Shown piece after piece: positions 40,127 to 48,952 of a stretch of 50,136 bases of DNA; the stretch's first letter is position 1, and each line of letters opens with the position of its first letter. Location: the NCBI GenBank assembly GCA_026393835.1, contig JAPKZK010000069.1:1-50136 (forward strand), in the 5' to 3' direction. Both the position numbers and the translations under genes were made by a program. The notes under the pieces were generated by a model. It ran no database searches, was not told the origin of the DNA, and worked only from the letters and a program-made list of their open reading frames with translations. This DNA comes from Candidatus Aminicenantota bacterium (GTDB lineage Bacteria; Acidobacteriota; Aminicenantia; UBA2199).

Positions 40127-41691
40127 TTTCCGAATTGCTGCTCTCCGATTTCACCCGGGCCCTGGCGGAACATACGGGGCTCAATTTTACCAGGGATAAA
40201 TGGCCGCAATTACAAAAAGGATTGGAGGAAGCGGCCGGGGAATTCGGCTTTAACGACCCGGCGGAATGTATCCGGTGGCTCATGTCCGCCGATCTATCCC
40301 GGGGACAGGTGGAAATCCTGGCCAGCTACCTTACCGTGGGTGAAACTTATTTTTTCAGGGAGCCGAAATCCTTTGCCGCGTTGGAAACTTTTATCTTACC
40401 GGGATTGATTCGCGCCCGCCGGGAAGGCGAAAAAAGACTCCGGCTGTGGAGCGCCGCCTGCAGTTCCGGCGAAGAAGCCTATTCCCTGGCCATGATTATC
40501 GATAGGAAAAAAGAGGAATTAAAGGACTTTAATATACTTATCCTGGCCACGGACATCAACTGCAAAGCCCTTAAAAAAGCCCGGGATGGAATATACGGCG
40601 AATGGTCCTTTCGCGATAATTCCCAATGGATTAAAGATCGCTATTTTACCCGGGAAGCGCAAAACCGGTATCAGATCCTGCCCCATCTCCGGGAAATGGT
40701 AACGTTCGATTATCTTAACCTGGCGGTGGACGCCTGCCCTTCCCTTTTAAATAACACCAACGCCATGGATATTATTTTTTGCCGGAATGTGCTGATGTAT
40801 TTTGGGCCGACGGCGGCTAAAAGAGTTGTAGAGCGCCTTAGCCGCTGCCTGGCGCCGGACGGCTGCCTGGTGGTCAGCCCCACCGATGCGTTTAATGTAA
40901 CGGACCCGACTTTATCGGCAATGGATGATTTCCCGGATGCTCCCGTCTACCGGAAAGCGCCGGTGGATGGCGAACCGACTGATGTCACGCCCGTGTTTAC
41001 CGCCGCTGCGCCCGTCGCCGCCGCGTCTGTCGTCGCGCCTGGGCCTGCAAAGCTTTTTGAACCGCCGCCGCCCTGGGTTTCCCGGGGCGGTGAATTAAAA
41101 AATAAAACCGGGCGGAGCAAAGGAAAAACCGCTCCGTTGGCTTACCGTTCCTACCGGGAAGCCCTTGGCTATTACAATCAAGGTCTATATATGAAAGCCG
41201 TGGAGTTATTGGAGTCCCTGCCGCTATCGCCCCCCCCAACCGCACCGCAAGCAGCGGCGGCGGAAGCCTGCGATTATACGGAAGACCGCGTATACGAACT
41301 CCTGGCGCGCGCTCATGCCAACCAGGGAAAATTGGAGGCGGCCGAGCAATATTGCCTGAAAGCCATCGCAGCCGCTAAATTCAACCCCCAATACCGCTGC
41401 CTCCTGGCCACCATTCAACTGGAACTGGGAAACACGGGGGCCGCCGTCGCTTCTTTAAAACAAAGCCTTTACCTCGACCCGGATTTTATCCCGGCCCATT
41501 TCACCCTGGCCCATATCGCCCGGCAAAAACAGGATTACACCGGGGCCAACCGCTATTTTGACAACTGCCTCTCCCTGTTAAACAACCTTGATCCCGCCGC
41601 GCCGGTGCTGGAAATGGAAGAATGGCTGACGGCCGAACGCCTGGGAGAGGTTATTAAAATCTTAAAGGAAAAGGGGGCGGCCCATGGATAA
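40123..41691 (+). CDS. cheR: CheR-type receptor methyltransferase with TPR tail (WspC-like)
   Basis: CheR methylates glutamates on chemoreceptors using SAM. Seen: an N-terminal helical domain, the SAM domain with GETYFFREPKSF (about 69-80), LRLWSAACSSGEEAYSLAM, DIIFCRNVLMYF and DGCLVVSPTDA, ending near residue 275. A proline/alanine-rich linker follows, then tetratricopeptide-like repeats (YREALGYYNQGLYMKAVELL, RAHANQGKLEAAEQYCLKAI, ATIQLELGNTGAAVASLKQS). A C-terminal TPR is a mark of WspC-type CheR proteins. The 522 residues fit. It overlaps the genes on both sides (4 and 8 bases). Confidence 0.93.
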   Translation: MISELLLSDFTRALAEHTGLNFTRDKWPQLQKGLEEAAGEFGFNDPAECIRWLMSADLSRGQVEILASYLTVGETYFFREPKSFAALETFILPGLIRARREGEKRLRLWSAACSSGEEAYSLAMIIDRKKEELKDFNILILATDINCKALKKARDGIYGEWSFRDNSQWIKDRYFTREAQNRYQILPHLREMVTFDYLNLAVDACPSLLNNTNAMDIIFCRNVLMYFGPTAAKRVVERLSRCLAPDGCLVVSPTDAFNVTDPTLSAMDDFPDAPVYRKAPVDGEPTDVTPVFTAAAPVAAASVVAPGPAKLFEPPPPWVSRGGELKNKTGRSKGKTAPLAYRSYREALGYYNQGLYMKAVELLESLPLSPPPTAPQAAAAEACDYTEDRVYELLARAHANQGKLEAAEQYCLKAIAAAKFNPQYRCLLATIQLELGNTGAAVASLKQSLYLDPDFIPAHFTLAHIARQKQDYTGANRYFDNCLSLLNNLDPAAPVLEMEEWLTAERLGEVIKILKEKGAAHG

Positions 41692-42292
41692 AAATAAATG
41701 GCAGGAGATGCAGCGCCGCATTAAAGAGGCCGGGGAGAAATTGGCCCTCGGTATGACCATGAGCCGGGAAACCCGGCGGCAAATACTGGCCCAAAGGGCC
41801 CGACAGTTGGCATTCACTGAGATTAAACAGGAACAGAAGGGGCCGCCCCTGGAAGTAGTGGAATTTCGCCTGGCCGATGAAACCTACGCCCTGGAATGCC
41901 GCTTTATCGGGGAAGTTTACCCCCTGAAGGCCCTGACCCCCATCCCGGGCGCGCCCGCTTTTGTCCTGGGGATTATTGATATCCGCGGCCGGATCGTGTC
42001 CATCATCGACCTGAAGAGGTTTTTCGAACTGCCGGGCAAGGGCTTGAGCGACCTGGCCCGCGTCATCGTGCTTAGGGACGGAGACGGGGGCATGGAATTC
42101 GGCATACTGGCCGAAGAGGTATTGGGCGTGACCTCGATCCCGGCCGGGGAGATTCAACCGCCGCCGCCCACCTTAACCGGCATCCGCGCCGAATACCTCG
42201 AAGGCGTCGCTAAAAACCGGTTGATCGTACTGGACGCGGCCAAACTTCTAACGGACGAAAAAATCGTCGTTAACCAGGAAATGGAGATATAA
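41684..42292 (+). CDS. cheW: Second CheW-type adaptor (WspD-like)
   Basis: This 202-residue protein has an N-terminal helical extension (about 1-55, basic: KIKEAGEKLALGMTMSRETRRQILAQRARQL), then a CheW domain: VVEFRLADETYALECRFIGEVYPLKALTPIPGAPAFVLG, IDIRGRIVSIIDLKRFF, FGILAEEVLGV and YLEGVAKNRLIVLDAAKLL. The extension distinguishes it from the first CheW and resembles WspD. It overlaps cheR by 8 bases, and an AAGGAGGA ribosome binding site for the receptor gene follows its stop. Confidence 0.92.
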   Translation: MDKNKWQEMQRRIKEAGEKLALGMTMSRETRRQILAQRARQLAFTEIKQEQKGPPLEVVEFRLADETYALECRFIGEVYPLKALTPIPGAPAFVLGIIDIRGRIVSIIDLKRFFELPGKGLSDLARVIVLRDGDGGMEFGILAEEVLGVTSIPAGEIQPPPPTLTGIRAEYLEGVAKNRLIVLDAAKLLTDEKIVVNQEMEI

Positions 42293-42305
42293 TAAGGAGG
42301 AGCAA

Positions 42306-43925
42306 ATGTGGAATAATGTGAGAATAAGGACCCGGTTGTTCATCGGTTTCGGTATTTTGCTGGTATTGTTTATCATCACCGGGTGGTTTTCTTTGCGTGC
42401 GGTGCGCACCGTGGCCAACCTTAGCATGAAACTCTACGAACATCCGCTGGTAGTTAGTAATGCGGCCCGGGACGCCCATATTTATATATTAAAAATGCAG
42501 CAGGGTTTGAGCGACGCCGTACTTTCCCGGGATGACAGCCGGTTAAGTGCAGCCATCGAGGCGGTGAACGAATATGAGCAATCGGCCTTCGGGAAATTGA
42601 ATATCCTTGAAGAACGATTCCTGGGGGATAAACAAAAGGTGCATGCCTTCAGCGACCGGTTGACCGGTTGGAGATCCCTCCGGGAGGCTGCCCTCAAACT
42701 TGTAAAAGAAGGGAAAAAGGAAGAGGCCGCCGCCGATATCATAGGAAAAAACGACCGGTATGTCGCCGGCCTGGAAATGGAGTCGAATTATTTTATCGAT
42801 TTTGCCGGGGAAAAAGCCGGGGAATTCATCAACGACGCCCGGGCCATCGAACAAAAAGCCTATACCTTCGTATTACTCATTACGATACTTGCCGTGGTCA
42901 TCGCCTTTCCCATCGCTTACACCCTGACCATATCCATTACCCGGCCCCTGGCCCAGGCCGTGAATGTATCCAACCACCTGGCCCTGAACGATATCTCCAT
43001 CGATATTGAAAAATCGGAAGCAAAAGATGAACCCGGCATGCTGCTGAGGTCCATGAAGACGATGCTGGACCATCTTCGCAAACAAACCGCGGATATTATG
43101 GAGGGGGTCAATGTGGTGGCCGGTTCCGCCGGTGAAATCTCCGCCACCACTACCCAATTTGCCGCCGGTTTCGCTGAAATCGCTTCCTCCACCAATGAAA
43201 CCGTCACCAGCATGAAAGAAGTACAACAAACTTCGGAGCTCACCAGTGAAAAAGCCAGGAATGTATCCGAAAGCGCCCGGAACGTGCTGCAGGTTTCCCG
43301 GGGTGGGGAGAAAGCCCTTAACGAAACCATCGCCGCCATGAACGGCATCCAGGAACAAATGGCCTTTATCGCGGAAAGCATCGTGGGCTTAAGCGAACAG
43401 ACCCAGTCCATCGGCGAAATCATCGCCGTCGTGGACGACATTGCCGAACAATCCCGGCTGCTGGCGGTGAACGCTTCCATCGAGGCGGTCAAGGCCGGGG
43501 AACAGGGCAAGGGATTCTCAGTAGTGGCCGCGGAAATTAAGAACCTGGCCCAGCAGTCCAAACAATCCACCGGCCAGGTCCGTTCGATCCTCGCCGAAAT
43601 CCAGAAAGCCACCGGCAATTCCGTGATGGTAACGGAAAAAGGCGCTAAAACCGTAGACAACGGGGTAAAACAGGCCCAGCAAACCGGCGAGGCTTTCCAG
43701 GCCCTGGGGCAAAGTATCCTGGAAACTTCCCAGGCGGCCATGCAAATCGAAGCCACCGCGCGCCAGCAACTGGCCGGCATCGACCATGTATTCACTGCCA
43801 TGGAAAGTATCAATGTGGCCATTACCCAGAATGCCCAGGCCGCCAAACAACTGGAAAGCGCGGCCCGGGGCCTGGAGGAACTGGGTAAAAAACTAAAAGT
43901 CATTGTGCAGGTTTATAAATTATGA
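42306..43925 (+). CDS. Methyl-accepting chemotaxis protein (WspA-like)
   Basis: A 539-residue receptor with a membrane segment at about 8-28 (LFIGFGILLVLFIITGWF) and a helical periplasmic domain of about 160 residues like the four-helix-bundle class. A second membrane segment (YTFVLLITILAVVIAFPIAYTL) is followed by HAMP (ITRPLAQAVNVSNHLALNDISIDIE) and a cytoplasmic signalling domain. The kinase-contact tip reads IVDDIAEQSRLLAVNASIEAVKAGEQGKGFSVVAAEIKNLAQQS; NASIEAVK replaces the more common NAAIEAAR. No C-terminal pentapeptide for CheR binding is present. It is the only receptor in the operon and the likely input. It overlaps the kinase gene by 4 bases. Confidence 0.94.
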   Translation: MWNNVRIRTRLFIGFGILLVLFIITGWFSLRAVRTVANLSMKLYEHPLVVSNAARDAHIYILKMQQGLSDAVLSRDDSRLSAAIEAVNEYEQSAFGKLNILEERFLGDKQKVHAFSDRLTGWRSLREAALKLVKEGKKEEAAADIIGKNDRYVAGLEMESNYFIDFAGEKAGEFINDARAIEQKAYTFVLLITILAVVIAFPIAYTLTISITRPLAQAVNVSNHLALNDISIDIEKSEAKDEPGMLLRSMKTMLDHLRKQTADIMEGVNVVAGSAGEISATTTQFAAGFAEIASSTNETVTSMKEVQQTSELTSEKARNVSESARNVLQVSRGGEKALNETIAAMNGIQEQMAFIAESIVGLSEQTQSIGEIIAVVDDIAEQSRLLAVNASIEAVKAGEQGKGFSVVAAEIKNLAQQSKQSTGQVRSILAEIQKATGNSVMVTEKGAKTVDNGVKQAQQTGEAFQALGQSILETSQAAMQIEATARQQLAGIDHVFTAMESINVAITQNAQAAKQLESAARGLEELGKKLKVIVQVYKL

Positions 43926-46204
43926 TGGACCGGCAGGGTAAACAAGATGATTTCCTGGAACGGCTCATGGACACCTTCCGGGCCGAAGCGGAGGAGCATA
44001 TCGATGCCTTCTCCACCGGTTTTATGCAACTGGAAAAATCCAGGGACAGCCGCCAACACGAACAAATCATCGAAGCCCTCTACCGCGAAGCCCACAGCCT
44101 CAAAGGCGCCGCCCGGAGCGTCGACCTCTCCGCCATCGAATCCATTTGCCAATCCCTGGAAAGCGTCATGCGAAAATTCAAACATGAAGGTTTTGTCCCC
44201 CGCGACGGAATTTTCGATGTGCTTTACCAGGCCGTGAATATTATCGAAAAACTAAATACCCCGGGAAATCAAGACCCCCCGGGAGATAATGAAATTTCAG
44301 ATTTGATCCGGCAATTGGACCGGGTCGAACAAGGCGCGCCGGTTATTAAACCGGGCGCCGAAACCGGGGCGCCGGGCCGGCCGAAAGAGGACCATGAAAG
44401 TAAATATATAGACAGGGAAAATCGCCGTGAGATGCTGAAAAACATCGAAGCGCGGCGGCAGGGGAAACGCCGGGAGAAACAGGCCGCCGTTCATACCGCA
44501 TCTGCCGTATCTACTGCTCCCACCGCTCCCGCCTCCGGCGTCATCCGGGTTTCCACTGAAAAATTGGTCCGCGCCCTGCTTCAAGCCGAGGAATTGATCT
44601 ATGGGAAGCTATCCCTTAACCACCTGGCGGAAGAACTGGACAATATCCGGGAAGAGCTCGACGCCTGGCGAAAAAAACCACAGAAGATCGATCTACCCGG
44701 CGTCAAACGCCTGCAAGCGAAGCTGGCGGAGCTGGCCAGGTTCATGGACAATGACTGCCACACCTTTATTTCCCTCATCGATACCCACCTGGAAGACATG
44801 AAAAAACTCCTGATGCTTCCTTTTTCCACGCTTACCGAGGGATTCCCCAGGGCAGTGCGGGACCTGGCCGGGAATAAAAGAAAAGAAGTGGAGATCGTCA
44901 TCGAAGGCGCCGAAAACGAAATCGACAAACGGGTGCTGGAAGGGCTTAAAGACCCCCTGCTTCATTTGCTGCGCAACGCCGTCGATCACGGCGTCGAATC
45001 CCCCCAGGAAAGAATACAAAAAAATAAGCCGGCCAGTGGAACCATCCGCCTCGCCATTTCCCGGCAGGAAAGCAGTAAAGTGGAAATACTTATTGCCGAT
45101 GACGGCGCCGGCATCGACCTGGAAAAAGTAAAGGAAAAAATCATCGCTGCCGGGCTGATTACCGCCGAGAAACTCCGGGAACTCCCCGCCGACGAAATAC
45201 TGGATTTTATTTTCCACTCGGGGTTTTCCACCAGCCCGGCCATTACCGATATTTCCGGCAGGGGGTTGGGGCTTGCCATTGCCAGGGAAAAGGTGGAAAA
45301 ACTGGGCGGATTTATTACAGTGGCAACCCAGGTGAACCGGGGGACTACCTTTCGAATCGTTCTGCCCCTGACCCTGGCCACGTTCCGCGGCGTGCTGGTA
45401 AAAACCCGGGAAGCCCGGTTTATTATCCCAACCCTGAACGTAGAACGCGTCCTCCGGGTCCGGCCCGCGGATATTAAAACCGTGGAGAACCGGGAAACCA
45501 TTATCGTCGATGACCGGGTGGTTTCCCATATACCGCTGTCCGGGGCGCTGGAACTGCCGCAAAAACCGCGCATCGACAAAGCCCCGAATTTTATTCAAAT
45601 GCTGGTATTGGGCGCCGAAGGGATGCGCATCGCTTTCAGCGTGGATGAGGTCCTGGGAGAGGAGGAAGTGCTGATCAAAAACCTGGGGCCCCAACTGCGG
45701 CGGGTGCTGGCCATACCCGGCGCCGCCATCCTCAGCCCCATCGATGTGGTCCCCATCTTATACATCCCCGAGTTGCTCAAACTGGCGGTTAAAATGTCCA
45801 TGGGGACCCGGGTCCGGGAAGAGAAAATTCTCAAAGCTAAACCCCGGGCTGTCCTGCTGGTGGAAGATTCCATTACCTCGCGGGTTTTACTCAAAAATAT
45901 CATGGAGTCCGCCGGCTACAGCGTTACCGCGGCGGTGGACGGCCAGGCCGGCTGGGAGGCCCTGCAGCGGGAACCTTTCGATATCGTCGTATCCGATGTC
46001 GATATGCCCCGCATGAACGGTTTCCAATTGACCGCCCGCATCCGGGCGGACCGTTACCTGTCCCCTATTCCAGTGGTCCTGGTCACCGGGCTGGAAACCA
46101 AGGCGGAACGAGAAAAAGGCCTTGAAGTGGGCGCCAATGCCTATATTGTAAAAAGCAATTTCGACCCCGGGCGCCTCCTGGAGGTCATGAAAAAATTAAT
46201 ATAA
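43922..46204 (+). CDS. cheA: CheA-type hybrid histidine kinase with C-terminal receiver (WspE-like)
   Basis: A 760-residue kinase. The Hpt domain has the phospho-accepting histidine in REAHSLKGAARS (His58). A P2-like domain is absent, and a proline/alanine-rich linker precedes the dimerisation helices. The HATPase core shows LLRNAVDHGVESP (about 345-358), IADDGAGID and GRGLGLAIAREKVEKLGG (about 445-462). A CheW-like domain (GVLVKTREARFIIPTLNVERV...) follows, then a receiver domain from about 643 (AVLLVEDSITSRVLL, phospho-Asp in IVVSDVDMPRMNG at about 692, ending with the conserved Lys in YIVKSNF). A fused receiver is characteristic of WspE/FrzE-type kinases. Confidence 0.94.
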   Translation: MMDRQGKQDDFLERLMDTFRAEAEEHIDAFSTGFMQLEKSRDSRQHEQIIEALYREAHSLKGAARSVDLSAIESICQSLESVMRKFKHEGFVPRDGIFDVLYQAVNIIEKLNTPGNQDPPGDNEISDLIRQLDRVEQGAPVIKPGAETGAPGRPKEDHESKYIDRENRREMLKNIEARRQGKRREKQAAVHTASAVSTAPTAPASGVIRVSTEKLVRALLQAEELIYGKLSLNHLAEELDNIREELDAWRKKPQKIDLPGVKRLQAKLAELARFMDNDCHTFISLIDTHLEDMKKLLMLPFSTLTEGFPRAVRDLAGNKRKEVEIVIEGAENEIDKRVLEGLKDPLLHLLRNAVDHGVESPQERIQKNKPASGTIRLAISRQESSKVEILIADDGAGIDLEKVKEKIIAAGLITAEKLRELPADEILDFIFHSGFSTSPAITDISGRGLGLAIAREKVEKLGGFITVATQVNRGTTFRIVLPLTLATFRGVLVKTREARFIIPTLNVERVLRVRPADIKTVENRETIIVDDRVVSHIPLSGALELPQKPRIDKAPNFIQMLVLGAEGMRIAFSVDEVLGEEEVLIKNLGPQLRRVLAIPGAAILSPIDVVPILYIPELLKLAVKMSMGTRVREEKILKAKPRAVLLVEDSITSRVLLKNIMESAGYSVTAAVDGQAGWEALQREPFDIVVSDVDMPRMNGFQLTARIRADRYLSPIPVVLVTGLETKAEREKGLEVGANAYIVKSNFDPGRLLEVMKKLI

Positions 46205-46252
46205 AAATTTTTAATAAAGCGGTTGAAGTTAGACGTTAAACATGAGGTTACA

Positions 46253-47320
46253 ATGATCAAAGTACTGATTGTCGATGATTCGAAGTTGGCCCGTTTAGTA
46301 CTCATGAAAGTACTGACCGCCGACCCCGAGATACAGGTGATAGGAACCGCGGCCAACGGCGAAGAAGCCCTGCGGTTCCTGGAAAAACCCCCGCGGGGGG
46401 AGATGCCCGATGTGGTCACCATGGATATGATGATGCCGGGCATGGACGGTTTCGAGGCCACCCGCAAAATCATGGAGACCCATCCCCTGCCCATTGTCAT
46501 TACCACTTCTTCCTATAAACCCCAGGAAGTAGAAAAAACGTTCCGGGCAATCGAAGCAGGGGCGGTCACGATCCTGGAGAAGCCCGGCGCCGTCGCGCAC
46601 CGGGAGTTTGCAGCCGCTTGCAAGGAGTTTAGCGATACCGTCAAGGTAATGTCCGGGGTCAAGGTGGTGCGGCGCTGGCCCCGCGATAGGAAAAAAACTC
46701 CCCGTCCGGCAGCGACATCAATCATACACTCCAACCACTCTGTCCTGGCCATGGGCGCTTCTACCGGCGGCACCGCGGCCTTTCAGCAAATTTTGACCCT
46801 GTTGCCCGGTGAGCTGCCGGCGCCGATTATGATGGTCCAGCATATTGCCGGCGAATTCATCCCCGGGATGATCCAGTGGCTGGAAAAAACCACCGGGTTC
46901 CCGGTTCACCTGGCCCGGGCCGGTGAAAAAATACAGGCCGGTCATGTCTACATCGCCCCGGACGATTTCCATATGGGCGTTATGCCCGGCGGCGACATCG
47001 AACTGTCCCGATCGGAAAAGGAGGAAGGCGTACGACCGTCCGTTTCATACCTTTTCCGGTCCGTGGCCCGGGTTTACGGCAAAAAGGCCATCGGCGTGCT
47101 CCTGACCGGTATGGGCAGGGACGGCGGCCAGGGCTTAAAAATATTAAGAGACGCGGGGGCGCTTACCATAGCCCAGGATGAAAGCACCTCCACTGTTTTC
47201 GGCATGCCGGCCGAAGCCATCAAACTGGGGGGCGCACAGTACATCCTACCCCTGAAAGAAATCCCGATAAGAATACAACAGGGCCTGGGGCTCGAACCAC
47301 GGCCCGATAATATCGAATAA
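46253..47320 (+). CDS. cheB: CheB-type methylesterase response regulator (WspF-like)
   Basis: CheB removes methyl groups from receptors when phosphorylated. From the ATG at 46253 (a GAGGT ribosome binding site lies a few bases upstream; the longer frame needs a TTG at 46223) it has 355 residues. The receiver has VLIVDDSKLARLVLMKVL, the phospho-Asp in VVTMDMMMPGMDG and the Lys in ILEKPG. The esterase has the catalytic serine in MGASTGGTAA, the histidine in MVQHIAGEF and the aspartate in LLTGMGRDGG. It is separated from cheA by a 48-base gap and lies 11 bases before the last gene. Confidence 0.94.
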   Translation: MIKVLIVDDSKLARLVLMKVLTADPEIQVIGTAANGEEALRFLEKPPRGEMPDVVTMDMMMPGMDGFEATRKIMETHPLPIVITTSSYKPQEVEKTFRAIEAGAVTILEKPGAVAHREFAAACKEFSDTVKVMSGVKVVRRWPRDRKKTPRPAATSIIHSNHSVLAMGASTGGTAAFQQILTLLPGELPAPIMMVQHIAGEFIPGMIQWLEKTTGFPVHLARAGEKIQAGHVYIAPDDFHMGVMPGGDIELSRSEKEEGVRPSVSYLFRSVARVYGKKAIGVLLTGMGRDGGQGLKILRDAGALTIAQDESTSTVFGMPAEAIKLGGAQYILPLKEIPIRIQQGLGLEPRPDNIE

Positions 47321-47331
47321 GGAGAGACAAA

Positions 47332-48123
47332 ATGGAAAAGCATAATCCTGTGCTAACTACAAATGGTAAAATATGCATTTTAATTGTCGAAGACAGCATG
47401 ACCCAGGCCCAGAAACTCCAGTATTTCCTGGAGGCGGAAAATTTCCAGGTGGATTGGGTGGAGGATGGCATGAAAGCCCTGGAGTACCTGGAGAAGAACA
47501 TTCCCAATATCATCATCAGCGACGTATTGATGCCGGAAGTCGACGGGTTCGAGTTTTGCTCGCTTATCAAAAAAGACCCCCGGTATCAACACATCCCGGT
47601 CATCCTGTTAACGACCCTTACAGACCCCCAGGATGTGATCAAAGGCCTGGAAAGCGGCGCGGATAACTTTATCACCAAACCCTATGATAAGGACTACCTC
47701 TTTTCCCGCCTCACCTACATCCTGACCAATCAAAAATTGCGGCAAATGTCGGGGAAAAGGAGTTCGGAGTTGGGATTGGAAATATTTTTTGCCGGCACAA
47801 AATATTTCATCACCTCTGAGAAAATGCAAATCATCGACATTTTGTTGGCCACCTATGAAGCGGTGGTGCAGAAGAATATCGAATTGCAGCGTTTGAACAA
47901 AGAATTAAAAGAGGCTTATGAGAATATCAGGGTGCTTAAGGGGTTGATCCCTATTTGTTCCAAATGCAAAAAGGTGCGCAACGATGACGGTTTCTGGGAA
48001 CAGGTGGAAGATTATATCGGTCAGCACAGCGAAGCCGATTTCAGTCACAGTATTTGTCCCGACTGTCTTAAAGAGCTATATCCCGGCCTGGAGATTAACA
48101 TACCGAAGAAAGAGAAAAAATAG
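47332..48123 (+). CDS. Response regulator with CxxC...CxxC C-terminal domain
   Basis: This is the output gene of the chemosensory operon. Residues 13-130 are a receiver domain: ILIVEDSMTQAQKLQ, phospho-Asp64 in IIISDVLMPEVDG, LLTTLTD and the Lys in FITKPYDKDY. A helix/coiled-coil linker follows (about 160-200, AVVQKNIELQRLNKELKEAY). A short domain then has two CxxC pairs (Cys209, Cys212, Cys242, Cys245) with PICSKCKKVRNDDGFWEQVE and FSHSICPDCL, probably binding zinc. That module is often found at the ends of sensory proteins. The Wsp output WspR has a GGDEF domain at this place; here there is none, so the output is not direct cyclic-di-GMP synthesis. Confidence 0.9.
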   Translation: MEKHNPVLTTNGKICILIVEDSMTQAQKLQYFLEAENFQVDWVEDGMKALEYLEKNIPNIIISDVLMPEVDGFEFCSLIKKDPRYQHIPVILLTTLTDPQDVIKGLESGADNFITKPYDKDYLFSRLTYILTNQKLRQMSGKRSSELGLEIFFAGTKYFITSEKMQIIDILLATYEAVVQKNIELQRLNKELKEAYENIRVLKGLIPICSKCKKVRNDDGFWEQVEDYIGQHSEADFSHSICPDCLKELYPGLEINIPKKEKK

Positions 48124-48131
48124 CAGTGAGG

Positions 48132-48150
48132 GCCCGAGGGCTTTTTCTTT
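48132..48150 (+). terminator. Weak terminator after the chemosensory operon
   Basis: GCCCGAGGGC (48132-48141) followed by TTTTTCTTT lies 9 bases after the last stop of the operon. The stem is short. The remaining 48151-48315 holds nothing I can assign. Confidence 0.4.
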
Positions 48151-48315
48151 GTCGCCTTTCCCGTAATAAGCTTCGGCGGGGCTGTCATAGGCGTTTCAGG
48201 ATGCGGGGTGCAGCCTGGTTCCCTTTCAACGCAGGAGTATTCTCTTTATCGAAAACCGTAACCCGGACCCAAGGGAAACAAAGCAGTAATTGACCCTCTA
48301 TTTTAATCGATCCGG

Positions 48316-48810
48316 TTATTTTTTGCTCCCCAGTCTGAAACTTACGGAAGCCCCGAGGAGAATTCCCACGGATATATTTTTGCCGGCAAGCAAATATACG
48401 CTTATTTTCGTACCATCGCCAATGTATCCTCCTGCATTAAATTTCCAAAGCATGGCGCTATTCCCACTAGAATAATGGTCATGAAAGTCAGTCAATACGA
48501 TTATTCCGCCGCCGACAAACTTCGAATCATCCTTAAAGTTAATTTGAACGCCGGGGGCAAAAAACACAGGCATATAATTGTAAAAAACGACATTTAATTC
48601 CGGGCTGATCATCACATTTTTAGCCAGGGGGTAATCCAGGCTAAAGCCGCCACAGGGCAAAGGAAAAATATATTCCCCGGAGACAGCAGTGATAGCCCCC
48701 AGGTTAAAAAAAAACGCGGGACGATCGGTTTTTACTTTTACGTCCTCCGCCTTTAAAAAACATCCTAAAACAGCAACGATAAGCAATAAACTTAACAAAC
48801 ATTTCTTCAT
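48316..48810 (-). CDS. Small exported protein, probably outer-membrane barrel
   Basis: A 164-residue protein with a signal peptide (KKCLLSLLLIVAVLGCFLKA, about 2-21). The mature part consists of short amphipathic strands with glycine turns (FFFNLGAITAVSGEY, FAPGVQINF, AMLWKFNAGGYIGDG, VGILLGASVSFRL), as in small OmpW/OmpX-like barrels. A cysteine at 17 in the signal peptide could also be read as a lipobox, but LGC lacks the usual upstream residues. I assign no family. Its ribosome binding site AAGGAGGT is buried in a perfect 18-base hairpin (48814-48867), so translation is probably regulated. Confidence 0.65.
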   Translation of the reverse strand: MKKCLLSLLLIVAVLGCFLKAEDVKVKTDRPAFFFNLGAITAVSGEYIFPLPCGGFSLDYPLAKNVMISPELNVVFYNYMPVFFAPGVQINFKDDSKFVGGGIIVLTDFHDHYSSGNSAMLWKFNAGGYIGDGTKISVYLLAGKNISVGILLGASVSFRLGSKK

Positions 48811-48813
48811 AGC

Positions 48814-48867
48814 GACCTCCTTTTTGCTAAATTTGTTTCAGTACCATATTTTAGCAAAAAGGAGGTC
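48814..48867 (-). promoter_or_regulatory. Perfect hairpin that sequesters the Shine-Dalgarno
   Basis: GACCTCCTTTTTGCTAAA (48814-48831) is the exact reverse complement of 48850-48867, with an 18-base loop. On the minus strand the 3' arm contains AAGGAGGT, 4 bases from the ATG at 48810, and the 5' arm is its perfect anti-Shine-Dalgarno. On the plus strand the same hairpin is followed by seven T (48868-48874), so it could also act as a terminator for rightward transcription. Confidence 0.72.
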
Positions 48868-48952
48868 TTTTTTTAACTTTTAGATATTGGCAATATGCAA
48901 CATTATGCGGGGCCGCAGACCGTTGCCGCGAAGCGGTTTCGTTCAATCACGG

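Noticed and set aside
42873..43903. Long minus-strand frames of up to 328 residues
   Set aside because: Antisense to the chemoreceptor gene; no start signals and compositionally biased text.
44693..45694. 333-residue minus-strand open frame
   Set aside because: Antisense to the CheA kinase core, no family features.
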